Assembly (NCBI GenBank): GCA_910578345.1 | Contig: CAJTRA010000010.1 | Location: 1-64,000 of the forward strand | Direction of reading: 5' to 3' | Length of the DNA: 64,000 nt | DNA from: an uncultured Lachnospiraceae bacterium | GTDB taxonomy: Bacteria; Bacillota; Clostridia; Lachnospirales; Lachnospiraceae | The notes under the pieces: model-generated | What the model was told of the DNA's origin: nothing | Database searches by the model: none | The model's input: the letters and a program-made list of their open reading frames with translations, nothing else | Shown: positions 34,443 through 41,827 of the stretch, one piece after another | Numbering within the stretch: position 1 is the stretch's first letter | How the letters are laid out: each line of letters starts with the position of its first letter | Program-made: the position numbers and the translations under genes

Positions 34443-35339
34443 ATGGGGGTTAATGTGAATCAAAATAGAAAAAGTGCAAAAAGAAGCAAGACAGAGTGGG
34501 TCAGGAAATATATTATTATAACAGTGGCAACGTTTGTCTATGCGGTGGCGCTCAGCCTTTTTATTGATCCGAATGATATGGCGCCAGGTGGACTTACCGG
34601 CGTGGCAATTATATTGAGCAGGCTGGTGCCGGTCAGTACGGGTACTTTGATCTTACTGCTCAATATACCGATTCTGCTCTTTGGCGTGTGGAAATTCGGG
34701 TTTGGACTGACCATATCGACGATTTATGCCACGGTACTGATTTCCTTTTTTACCAATATGTTATCAGGCGTGGGAGCCGCTACGGATGATATACTGTTGG
34801 CAGCCGTGGCGGGCGGTATCATCCAGGCGGTGGCCATCGGGGCGATCTTTCGGGCCGGAGCGACCAGCGGCGGCGTGGATATCATTGTCAAGGCGCTTAA
34901 GTTAAAGCTGCCGCATTTAAAGACCGGTAATCTTTTCCTGATGATAGACGCAACGGTGGTGACGTTGTCGGGGATTGTTTTCCGGGATGTCAACGCTGCG
35001 CTGTACGCTGCGGTGGCGGTAGGGTGCTGTTCGGTGGCGATCGATGTGGTGCTGTACGGCCGGGACGAAGCGAAGCTTCTGTATATTATCAGCGATAAAC
35101 CGGAACAGATTACACAGCGGCTGTTGGAGGATCTGGATGTGGGCACTACCTATATCAACGGACAGGGCGCCTACAGCGGCAATGAGAAGCGGGTCATCCT
35201 GTGCGCTATGAAGAAGACGGTATTTCCGAGAGCGGAAGAGATCGTGAAAGAGGAAGATGCGAATTCTTTTATGATCGTGACCAGCGCCACGGAGATCTTT
35301 GGAGAAGGGTATAAGAGTTATTTCAGTGAGCGGATTTAG
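34443..35339 (+). CDS. YitT family membrane protein
   Basis: A protein of about 298 residues with five to six membrane segments followed by a soluble C-terminal DUF2179 domain (about 215-298; DVGTTYINGQGAYSGNEKRVILC). The phrases GGLTGVAIILSR and GATSGGVDIIVKAL are typical of the YitT/UPF0750 family, whose transport function is not established. The start is uncertain: ATG 34443 or GTG 34455, the latter with GGGGG just upstream; an earlier frame extension to 34374 has no support. Confidence 0.85.
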   Translation: MGVNVNQNRKSAKRSKTEWVRKYIIITVATFVYAVALSLFIDPNDMAPGGLTGVAIILSRLVPVSTGTLILLLNIPILLFGVWKFGFGLTISTIYATVLISFFTNMLSGVGAATDDILLAAVAGGIIQAVAIGAIFRAGATSGGVDIIVKALKLKLPHLKTGNLFLMIDATVVTLSGIVFRDVNAALYAAVAVGCCSVAIDVVLYGRDEAKLLYIISDKPEQITQRLLEDLDVGTTYINGQGAYSGNEKRVILCAMKKTVFPRAEEIVKEEDANSFMIVTSATEIFGEGYKSYFSERI

Positions 35340-35457
35340 CGACAAAGAAGAAGTGGAAAGCATAAATCTGCGCGGCAGGAGAAACCATGCGGCAGGTGAA
35401 GGGATAGCGGCAGGAGTAATCTATACGGCATCATGAAGACAGAGATGGGAGAAGTAT

Positions 35458-36582
35458 ATGCAGGATATGAATTTGCGGGTTAAGAAACATAAGAGGAGAC
35501 GCAGAAGAGGTGAGAATGGGATCTTGATCGGTTCTATCATACTTTGCCTGGTGACGCTGACAGCCATTACGATCACGCTGATTATGGTGTTTCGATACCG
35601 GTCGATCCAGATGGAGAATACGGTGGTCATGAATGAGCTTGAGGCGATTCGTATGGATGAGACAGTCACTTACACGCAGAATGAAGTGGATGCCATGATC
35701 GCCAGTGCAGTGACGCAGACCACGGACCAGACGACGCAGGAAGTAAGGACCGAACTGCTGGATAAAATGAAAGAGCTGATGCTGACCGGAGACGGGGCGC
35801 TTTCGATGCTGCGATACTTCTATCCGGACGAGATCGTGATAGCAGATGCCGGCAAATACCATTTCTTTCCGATTTCCGAGGAGTTGGCGCATCATACATA
35901 TGACATGGATAAGTTTATAAAAGACAGTGATCAGGTCATGCAGTATTATGACAATGAAAAGTGGATTTCCCACAAGGGAATCGATGTGTCTAAATACCAG
36001 GAGGAGATCGATTGGGAACAGGTAGCCACAGACGATGTGGAGTATGCTTTTATCCGACTGGGGATCAGAGGGTATACAAAGGGAGAGATTCTGGAAGACG
36101 AGAACTTTGAAGAGAATATTAAGGGCGCACTCCGCAACGATATTGCTGTTGGGGTTTATTTCTTCACGCAGGCAGTCAGTACAGAGGAGGCGGAGGAAGA
36201 AGCACAGTATGTGTTGGACGCACTGGAGCCGTACCGGGTGGATTATCCGGTCGTCATTGATGTGGAAGCGGTATCAAATGCCAATGCCAGAACGAAGGAT
36301 CTGACGAAGGAGGAGCGGACACAGTACTGTATCACTTTCTGTGAGAAGATCAGGGAGGCAGGATATACGCCGATGATCTATGGCAATCTGAAGACCTTTA
36401 TGCTGATGCTGGACCTGGAACAGTTGGAAGATTATGAGAAGTGGGTGGCGTTCTACGATGAACCGCTCTATTATCCGTATGCATTCAAGGTCTGGCAGTA
36501 TACAGATGAAGGGAGCGTTGCGGGGATCGAGGGAAAGGTGGATTTAAACATCAGCTTCGAGGAAGCATCTGATGATGATTAA
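35458..36582 (+). CDS. Membrane-anchored GH25 lysozyme
   Basis: A 374-residue peptidoglycan muramidase. A highly basic cytoplasmic start (KKHKRRRRRGENG) precedes one membrane segment (about 21-46), giving a type II anchor with no cleavage site. A stalk of about 125 residues of unknown type follows. The GH25 domain begins at GIDVSKYQ (D176), with the catalytic pair in VVIDVEAV (D268, E270) and a closing VWQYT. It should remodel the wall from the outer face of the membrane. Its neighbours give no further clue. Confidence 0.9.
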   Translation: MQDMNLRVKKHKRRRRRGENGILIGSIILCLVTLTAITITLIMVFRYRSIQMENTVVMNELEAIRMDETVTYTQNEVDAMIASAVTQTTDQTTQEVRTELLDKMKELMLTGDGALSMLRYFYPDEIVIADAGKYHFFPISEELAHHTYDMDKFIKDSDQVMQYYDNEKWISHKGIDVSKYQEEIDWEQVATDDVEYAFIRLGIRGYTKGEILEDENFEENIKGALRNDIAVGVYFFTQAVSTEEAEEEAQYVLDALEPYRVDYPVVIDVEAVSNANARTKDLTKEERTQYCITFCEKIREAGYTPMIYGNLKTFMLMLDLEQLEDYEKWVAFYDEPLYYPYAFKVWQYTDEGSVAGIEGKVDLNISFEEASDDD

Positions 36583-36686
36583 CAATTATGGCTGCAGGAA
36601 AGCCCTAAGAATAGGTTGTTTTGCAGACAGGATCCATGATAAAATAAAAAACGATGAGACAAAGCAGTAGAAAGGCGGGATGAGAG

Positions 36687-37358
36687 ATGAAATATGAATT
36701 TGAGGGAACGGTGGAATTCCGTGAGAATGAGAATGCGATTGCAGTGCCGTTTAATGTCTGGGAAGTGTGTGAGAAAGTGGGAGATGCGCCGGTCAGAGTC
36801 TGCTTCGACGACGTATGCTTTATCTGTGACCTGCTACCGAAAGGCCAGGGATATTATGACATTCCCGTGAGTCAGGATACTCTGTCGAAGGTAGAACTGG
36901 GCAAGAAATATCTGATCTCTATTGAGATTGTTGGGAATGTGGTGAGCATGAGCGGTAACAGTCCTTATAGCACAGAGCATCCGATCCGTAAGATCGACGG
37001 CATCGATCTGGTGACACAGCCCTGGGACGGTTTGTGTGGACAGGCATGTATCGCTATGATCGCAGGAACGACGCTGGATGAGATGTGTGACATTATGAAA
37101 TGCCGGGAATGGCAGGCGAACATGAGTAAGATGATCGCTACTTTGGAATATCTCGGCATCCGCCATGCGGACAAAATCATATATACTTTAGGAAGGCCCG
37201 TGGAGCTGCCGCGCTGTTGTATCATCATGGAGAGGATGGGCAGATACAGCCATTATTTAGTGCAGTTTGAGGGCGGCTATTATGAACCGAACCAAGGCGT
37301 GCTCAAAGAGTTTGACCAGACGAAGATGGTAGGCTATCTGGAGATCATTACAGCGTAG
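36687..37358 (+). CDS. DUF1905-like domain fused to a C39-like cysteine peptidase domain
   Basis: A 223-residue protein with no signal peptide or membrane segment. Residues 1-83 look like a DUF1905-type small beta-barrel (MKYEFEGTVEF..., YYDIPVSQDTLSKVELGKKYLISIEI). Residues 105-223 resemble papain-like C39 peptidases: Q111, six residues on C117-G in QPWDGLCGQAC, then H189 in YSHYLVQF and N202 in YYEPNQG. That arrangement gives a plausible oxyanion Gln, Cys nucleophile, His and Asn/Asp triad. C39 domains are usually found in bacteriocin exporters; here the protein is predicted cytosolic. Substrate and role are unknown. It appears to be a single gene just upstream of the SRP operon promoter. 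Confidence 0.65.
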   Translation: MKYEFEGTVEFRENENAIAVPFNVWEVCEKVGDAPVRVCFDDVCFICDLLPKGQGYYDIPVSQDTLSKVELGKKYLISIEIVGNVVSMSGNSPYSTEHPIRKIDGIDLVTQPWDGLCGQACIAMIAGTTLDEMCDIMKCREWQANMSKMIATLEYLGIRHADKIIYTLGRPVELPRCCIIMERMGRYSHYLVQFEGGYYEPNQGVLKEFDQTKMVGYLEIITA

Positions 37359-37378
37359 GATATTTGTGCAGTTTATTA

Positions 37379-37402
37379 GTGTCAAGAAAAAATACTTGAC
37401 AC
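37379..37402 (+). promoter_or_regulatory. Inverted repeat over the -35 of the SRP operon promoter
   Basis: GTGTCAAG (37379-37386) and CTTGACAC (37395-37402) are a perfect 8-bp dyad with an 8-base spacer. The right arm contains the -35 box, so a bound regulator would block the promoter. Confidence 0.5.
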
Positions 37403-37424
37403 ACATGCTGTCCTATAGTAGAAT
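37396..37424 (+). promoter_or_regulatory. Promoter of the ylxM-ffh-rpsP operon
   Basis: TTGACA (37396-37401), a 17-base spacer and TAGAAT (37419-37424), about 45 bases before ylxM. Confidence 0.8.
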
Positions 37425-37469
37425 GCTTAAGGCGGATGCGATCGTAACCATCCGCCAGAGGTCGGTGGC

Positions 37470-37832
37470 ATGGAAAAGATCGTGGAACAGGGATTACTAT
37501 ATGATTTCTACGGAGAACTGTTGACGAAGCATCAGAGACAGATTTACGAGAGGATTGTATACGATAATCTTTCTCTGGGGGAGATCGCACAGGAAGAAGG
37601 CATCAGCAGGCAGGCGGTGCACGATATCGTGAAGCGCTGTGATAAGATTCTGCAGGGGTATGAAGAGAAGCTCAAGCTGATCGCCAGATTCAAGAGCATT
37701 AAGGAGAAGATCGCCTGCATCAGTCAACTTTCAGAACAGCTGGAAGAAGAGGGGCAAGCGGAGGAAACGCAGTACCGTTTGTATGGTGCAAGGATCAGGG
37801 AACTGTCTTCTGAGATCCTGCAGGAATTATAA
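37470..37832 (+). CDS. ylxM: YlxM/UPF0122 DNA-binding-like protein
   Basis: A 120-residue helical protein of the UPF0122 family, which sits next to ffh in most Firmicutes and is linked to the SRP pathway. The region YDNLSLGEIAQEEGISRQAVHDIVKRCD is a helix-turn-helix like sigma factor region 4. Homologues modulate SRP GTPase activity in streptococci. A short coiled tail follows. The gene lies 30 bases before ffh under a shared promoter. Confidence 0.9.
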   Translation: MEKIVEQGLLYDFYGELLTKHQRQIYERIVYDNLSLGEIAQEEGISRQAVHDIVKRCDKILQGYEEKLKLIARFKSIKEKIACISQLSEQLEEEGQAEETQYRLYGARIRELSSEILQEL

Positions 37833-37862
37833 GTTATTTTGATCAGAAAGGCATGAAGCTCT

Positions 37863-39230
37863 ATGGCGTTTGAAAGTTTGACCGATAAACTGCAGAATGT
37901 ATTCAAGAATCTGAGAAGCAAAGGACGCCTGACCGAGGCGGATGTCAAGACAGCGCTCAAGGAAGTAAAGATGGCGCTTTTAGAAGCGGATGTTAACTTC
38001 AAGGTGGTGAAGCAGTTTGTCAAATCGGTGGAGGAGCGTGCGGTCGGAGCGGATGTCCTGAACGGATTAAATCCGGGCCAGATGGTCATTAAGATCGTGA
38101 ATGAAGAGATGGTCTCTCTGATGGGGTCTGACACCACAGAGATCACTTTGCAGCCAGGCAAGGCAATTACCGTGATCATGATGTGCGGTCTGCAGGGCGC
38201 CGGTAAGACGACGACCACTGCGAAGATCGCGGGTAAGCTGAAACTCAAAGGTAAGAAGCCGCTGCTTGTGGCCTGCGATATCTACAGACCGGCGGCGATC
38301 AAACAGCTTCAGATCAATGGCGAGAAACAGCAGGTAGAAGTTTTCTCGATGGGAGAGAACCACAAGCCGGTCAATATTGCGAAAGCGGCTGTAGAACATG
38401 CTCAGAAGAACGGACATAATGTAGTGATCTTAGATACGGCAGGACGGCTTCATGTCGATGAAGAGATGATGGCGGAACTGCAGGAGATCAAGAGTCATGT
38501 GGAAGTACACCAGAGCCTGTTAGTGGTGGATGCCATGACGGGACAGGATGCCGTTAATGTGGCGAAGGAGTTTGACGAGAAGATCGGGATCGATGGCGTT
38601 ATTCTTTCCAAGATGGACGGCGATTCCAGAGGTGGTGCGGCGTTATCCATTAAGGCGGTAACCGGCAGGCCGATTTTGTACATTGGTATGGGTGAGAAGC
38701 TTTCAGACTTAGAGCAGTTCTATCCGGAGCGCATGGCAAGCCGGATCCTGGGTATGGGCGATGTGCTCACGCTGATTGAGAAAGCACAGCAGAATCTGGA
38801 TATCGACGAGGAGAAAGAGAAGCAGATGGCGGCCCGCATGAAGAAGGGCAAATTTGACTTCGAGGATTATCTGGAGAGCATGAAGCAGATGCGTAATATG
38901 GGCGGGCTGTCCAGTATTTTGAGTATGATGCCCGGTATGGGGAAGCAGATGGGAGATCTGGAATCCCTGGTAGACGAGAAGCAGCTTGCCCGCATGGAGG
39001 CAATTGTGCTCAGCATGACGCCGGCTGAGAGACAGAACCCAAAGCTGCTCAATCCCAGCAGAAAGCACCGGATTGCTAGAGGCGCAGGTGTGGATATTGC
39101 GGTCGTCAACAAGTTTATCAAACAGTTCGAACAGTCCCAGAAGATGATGAAACAGATTCCCGGTATGATGGGCGGCAGGAAAGGCCGCGGGATGTTCGGC
39201 GGTATGGGCGGTATGAAATTCCCATTTTAG
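37863..39230 (+). CDS. ffh: Signal recognition particle protein Ffh
   Basis: A 455-residue SRP54 GTPase. The N domain is followed by the G domain with GLQGAGKTTTTAK (G1), DTAGRLHVD (G3) and SKMDGDSRGG (G4). The methionine-rich M domain (from about 325), which binds signal sequences and 4.5S RNA, ends in GMMGGRKGRGMFGGMGGM. It targets nascent membrane proteins to FtsY, also encoded in this window. rpsP follows 64 bases downstream. Confidence 0.97.
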   Translation: MAFESLTDKLQNVFKNLRSKGRLTEADVKTALKEVKMALLEADVNFKVVKQFVKSVEERAVGADVLNGLNPGQMVIKIVNEEMVSLMGSDTTEITLQPGKAITVIMMCGLQGAGKTTTTAKIAGKLKLKGKKPLLVACDIYRPAAIKQLQINGEKQQVEVFSMGENHKPVNIAKAAVEHAQKNGHNVVILDTAGRLHVDEEMMAELQEIKSHVEVHQSLLVVDAMTGQDAVNVAKEFDEKIGIDGVILSKMDGDSRGGAALSIKAVTGRPILYIGMGEKLSDLEQFYPERMASRILGMGDVLTLIEKAQQNLDIDEEKEKQMAARMKKGKFDFEDYLESMKQMRNMGGLSSILSMMPGMGKQMGDLESLVDEKQLARMEAIVLSMTPAERQNPKLLNPSRKHRIARGAGVDIAVVNKFIKQFEQSQKMMKQIPGMMGGRKGRGMFGGMGGMKFPF

Positions 39231-39294
39231 GAACCATTGGTTCTTAAGGGTTTCAAATATTAATCATTAATTTATTTAGATGGAGGCAAAGAAA

Positions 39295-39540
39295 ATGGCA
39301 GTTAAGATCAGATTAAGAAGAATGGGACAGAAAAAACATCCTTACTACAGAATTGTAGTGGCAGATTCCAGATCTCCGAGAGATGGAAGATGTATCGCTG
39401 AGATCGGCACATACGATCCCAACACAGACCCCAGCACCTACAAAGTAGATGAAGAGGCGGCTAAGAAGTGGTTAGCAGACGGCGCTCAGCCGACAGAAGT
39501 TGTCAGCAGAATTTTCAAGAGCGTAGGTATTGCCAAATAG
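39295..39540 (+). CDS. rpsP: Ribosomal protein S16
   Basis: An 81-residue small-subunit protein that opens with MAVKIRLRRMGQKKHPYYRIVVADSRSPRD cut across two conserved blocks, both matching S16. The start at 39295 follows GGAGGCAAAGAAA; an in-frame ATG at 39280 lies ahead of that site. It belongs to the SRP/ribosome maturation operon. Confidence 0.97.
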   Translation: MAVKIRLRRMGQKKHPYYRIVVADSRSPRDGRCIAEIGTYDPNTDPSTYKVDEEAAKKWLADGAQPTEVVSRIFKSVGIAK

Positions 39541-39576
39541 TAGTCCGATGTGCAAAAAGGCTTTTGGAGGTGTACA

Positions 39577-39804
39577 ATGAAAGAATTGGTTGAAGTAATC
39601 GCCAAAGCTCTTGTAGAGAACCCGGATGAGGTAGTTGTTACAGAGAAAGCAGAGGGTAAGAATATTACCGTTGAACTTCATGTCGCAGCATCGGATATGG
39701 GTAAGGTGATCGGCAAGCAGGGACGTATCGCGAAAGCGATCCGCTCTGTTGTGAAAGCTGCATCGTCGAAGGACAATAAGAGAGTGGACGTTGAAATTAT
39801 TTAA
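39577..39804 (+). CDS. khpA: KH-domain RNA-binding protein KhpA
   Basis: A 75-residue single KH domain (YlqC family). The GxxG RNA-binding loop is GKQG in MGKVIGKQGRIAKAIR. Homologues partner with KhpB and bind many RNAs, affecting cell division in streptococci. The start at 39577 follows GGAGGTGTACA. It lies between rpsP and rimM, as in many Firmicutes. Confidence 0.94.
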   Translation: MKELVEVIAKALVENPDEVVVTEKAEGKNITVELHVAASDMGKVIGKQGRIAKAIRSVVKAASSKDNKRVDVEII

Positions 39805-39875
39805 AGATAAGCCTCACGGAGCAATCTGTGAGGTTTGTTATTAGGAAAGGAACCGGTATTAAGGGCGGCAGGAGT

Positions 39876-40382
39876 ATGATATCTGAATTACAGGTTGGTG
39901 TTATCACCCAGACACACGGGATCAGGGGGGAAGTGAAAGTTTTTCCCACGACAGACGATGCTTCCCGTTTCAAGAAACTGAAAAGTGTGATCATGGATAC
40001 AGGGAAAGAGCGCCTGTCCATGGAGATTGAGGGCGTTAAGTTTTTCAAACAGTATGTCATTGTCAAGTTCAAAGGATATGACTCCATTAATGAGGTGGAG
40101 CGGTACAAGAGCGCGAAACTCTATGTGGCAAGAGAGCATGCCGTGCGCCTAAAAAAGGACGAGTATTTTGTCGCAGATCTGATTGGCATGCAGGTGGTTA
40201 CAGAGGATGGCGCGCTTTTTGGAACTTTGAAGGATGTCATGGCTACAGGAGCGAATGACGTCTATGTGGTGGAGCGCGAGGGAATGCCGGAAGTTCTGCT
40301 GCCGGCGATCAGGGAATGCGTCAGAAGCGTTGACATGGAACAGGGTGTGATCACAGTGCATCTCATGGAGGGGCTTATATGA
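39876..40382 (+). CDS. rimM: Ribosome maturation factor RimM
   Basis: A 168-residue 30S assembly factor. The N-terminal domain starts with LQVGVITQTHGIRGEVKVFP, the family hallmark, and a PRC-barrel domain follows (about 90-168; DEYFVADLIGMQVVTEDG). RimM binds S19 and helps mature the 30S head. The start at 39876 is chosen because it gives the conserved N terminus; the frame is open upstream to 39828. The stop overlaps the trmD start by four bases. Confidence 0.95.
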   Translation: MISELQVGVITQTHGIRGEVKVFPTTDDASRFKKLKSVIMDTGKERLSMEIEGVKFFKQYVIVKFKGYDSINEVERYKSAKLYVAREHAVRLKKDEYFVADLIGMQVVTEDGALFGTLKDVMATGANDVYVVEREGMPEVLLPAIRECVRSVDMEQGVITVHLMEGLI

Positions 40383-41176
40383 CGAATTTCCATATCCTCA
40401 CACTCTTTCCGGAGATGGTTATGCGGGGGCTCCACACCAGTATTCTTGGGAGAGCGGCAGAGCGGGAATTTATTTCCATAGAAGCGGTGAATATCAGAGA
40501 CTACACGCTTAATAAACACGGCAAGGTGGATGATTATACCTATGGCGGAGGCGCCGGGATGCTCATGCAGGCGCAGCCTGTCTATGATGCCTGGAGGGCT
40601 GTGGCGGACAGAATTGCCGCCAGGCGTGCGGGGCAGGCAGGATGCGGAGAAGATACCGGAAGGGGTATGGAGGCGCCTTGCCCGTGCCGTGTTATTTATG
40701 TGACGCCCCAGGGGAGAACCTTTGACCAGGAGCTGGCACAGGAGCTGGCGCAGGAGGAAGATCTGATCTTTCTGTGCGGCCACTATGAGGGAATCGATGA
40801 GCGGGTATTAGAGGAGATTGTGACAGACGAGATCTCCATCGGTGATTATGTGCTGACCGGCGGCGAGCTGCCGGCTATGGTGATGATTGATGCTGTGGCG
40901 AGGCTGGTTCCCGGCGTGCTGCATAATACGGATTCTGCCGTGACGGAGTCTTTTTACGACGGGCTGCTGGAATATCCTCAGTATTCCAGACCGGAGATCT
41001 GGCATGACAGAAAAGTGCCCGCCATATTATTGAGCGGTGATCATGCTAAGGTGGACGCCTGGCGCAGGGAGCAGTCTCTGGAAAGAACTAAAAAGCGCAG
41101 GCCGGATCTGTATGAGGCGTACTGTAAACGACAAGAGAAAGAGGAGCGTTTGGCCAGAGCTGACAAAACCGTGTAA
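40379..41176 (+). CDS. trmD: tRNA (guanine37-N1)-methyltransferase TrmD
   Basis: A 265-residue SPOUT-fold enzyme making m1G37 in tRNA to prevent frameshifting. Conserved blocks are FHILTLFPEM, DDYTYGGGAGMLMQAQPV, FLCGHYEGIDERV and SIGDYVLTGGELPA (the knot region). Between about residues 79 and 102 there is an insertion of roughly 22 residues (around AARRAGQAGCGEDTG and APCPC) compared with the B. subtilis enzyme as recalled. It is coupled to rimM by an overlap, and rplS follows. Confidence 0.95.
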   Translation: MTNFHILTLFPEMVMRGLHTSILGRAAEREFISIEAVNIRDYTLNKHGKVDDYTYGGGAGMLMQAQPVYDAWRAVADRIAARRAGQAGCGEDTGRGMEAPCPCRVIYVTPQGRTFDQELAQELAQEEDLIFLCGHYEGIDERVLEEIVTDEISIGDYVLTGGELPAMVMIDAVARLVPGVLHNTDSAVTESFYDGLLEYPQYSRPEIWHDRKVPAILLSGDHAKVDAWRREQSLERTKKRRPDLYEAYCKRQEKEERLARADKTV

Positions 41177-41343
41177 TTGGGGCGCAGGAAGCTGAGAAGC
41201 GGAACTGCTACCACTTCAGGAAGAAATTATGGGAATTTACTTGCAATTAGTCCCGTAATATGGTAAATTACTAATGTTGCAAAAAAAGATGGTCCTCTGT
41301 TACAGAATGTATTAAGAACATCCAAAGAAATAGGAGGCAGATT

Positions 41344-41691
41344 ATGAACCAGATCATCAGAGAGATCGAAGCAGAGCAGTTGAAAGAGAAAGTTGATGAG
41401 TTTAACGTAGGCGATACCGTTAAGGTATATGGTAAGATCAAGGAAGGTAACCGCGAGAGAGTTCAGGTTTTTGAGGGTACGGTACTTAAGAAACAGGGCG
41501 GTAGCAACAGGGAAACTTTCACAGTAAGAAAGGTGTCTAACGGTGTTGGCGTTGAGAAGACATGGCCGATGCATTCTCCTAACGTTGAGAGAGTGGAAGT
41601 AGTCAGAAGAGGTAAAGTAAGACGTGCGAAGCTGAACTACTTAAGAGACCGCGTTGGTAAGAGAGCCAAGGTAAAAGAGCTGGTAAAATAA
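41344..41691 (+). CDS. rplS: Ribosomal protein L19
   Basis: A 115-residue large-subunit protein near the intersubunit bridge. IIREIEAEQLK, FNVGDTVKVYGKIKEGNRER and the C-terminal AKLNYLRDRVGKRAKVKE match L19. The ribosome binding site is AATAGGAGGCAGATT. The 167-base gap from trmD has a possible promoter-like stretch (TTGCAA, 17 bases, TAAATT near 41242-41270). Firmicutes often carry an L19 autoregulatory leader here, but none was recognised. A strong terminator follows. Confidence 0.97.
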   Translation: MNQIIREIEAEQLKEKVDEFNVGDTVKVYGKIKEGNRERVQVFEGTVLKKQGGSNRETFTVRKVSNGVGVEKTWPMHSPNVERVEVVRRGKVRRAKLNYLRDRVGKRAKVKELVK

Positions 41692-41716
41692 GACAGCAGT
41701 ATAACGGACAGAGGAT

Positions 41717-41757
41717 AAGACTGATACTTCAAAGAGATTTGTGGTATCAGTCTTTTT
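41717..41757 (+). terminator. Intrinsic terminator after rplS
   Basis: AAGACTGATAC (41717-41727) pairs perfectly with GTATCAGTCTT (41744-41754), with a T-run to 41757. Confidence 0.88.
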
Positions 41758-41827
41758 ATGTTAAAATGGAACTATATGGTAACAGGGGGCAGGAAGGACT
41801 GTTACAGCATATGGGGAGGAACAGAGC

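Noticed and set aside
41177..41343. L19-type ribosomal protein leader before rplS
   Set aside because: The position fits, but the paired elements of the known Firmicutes leader could not be recognised by eye.
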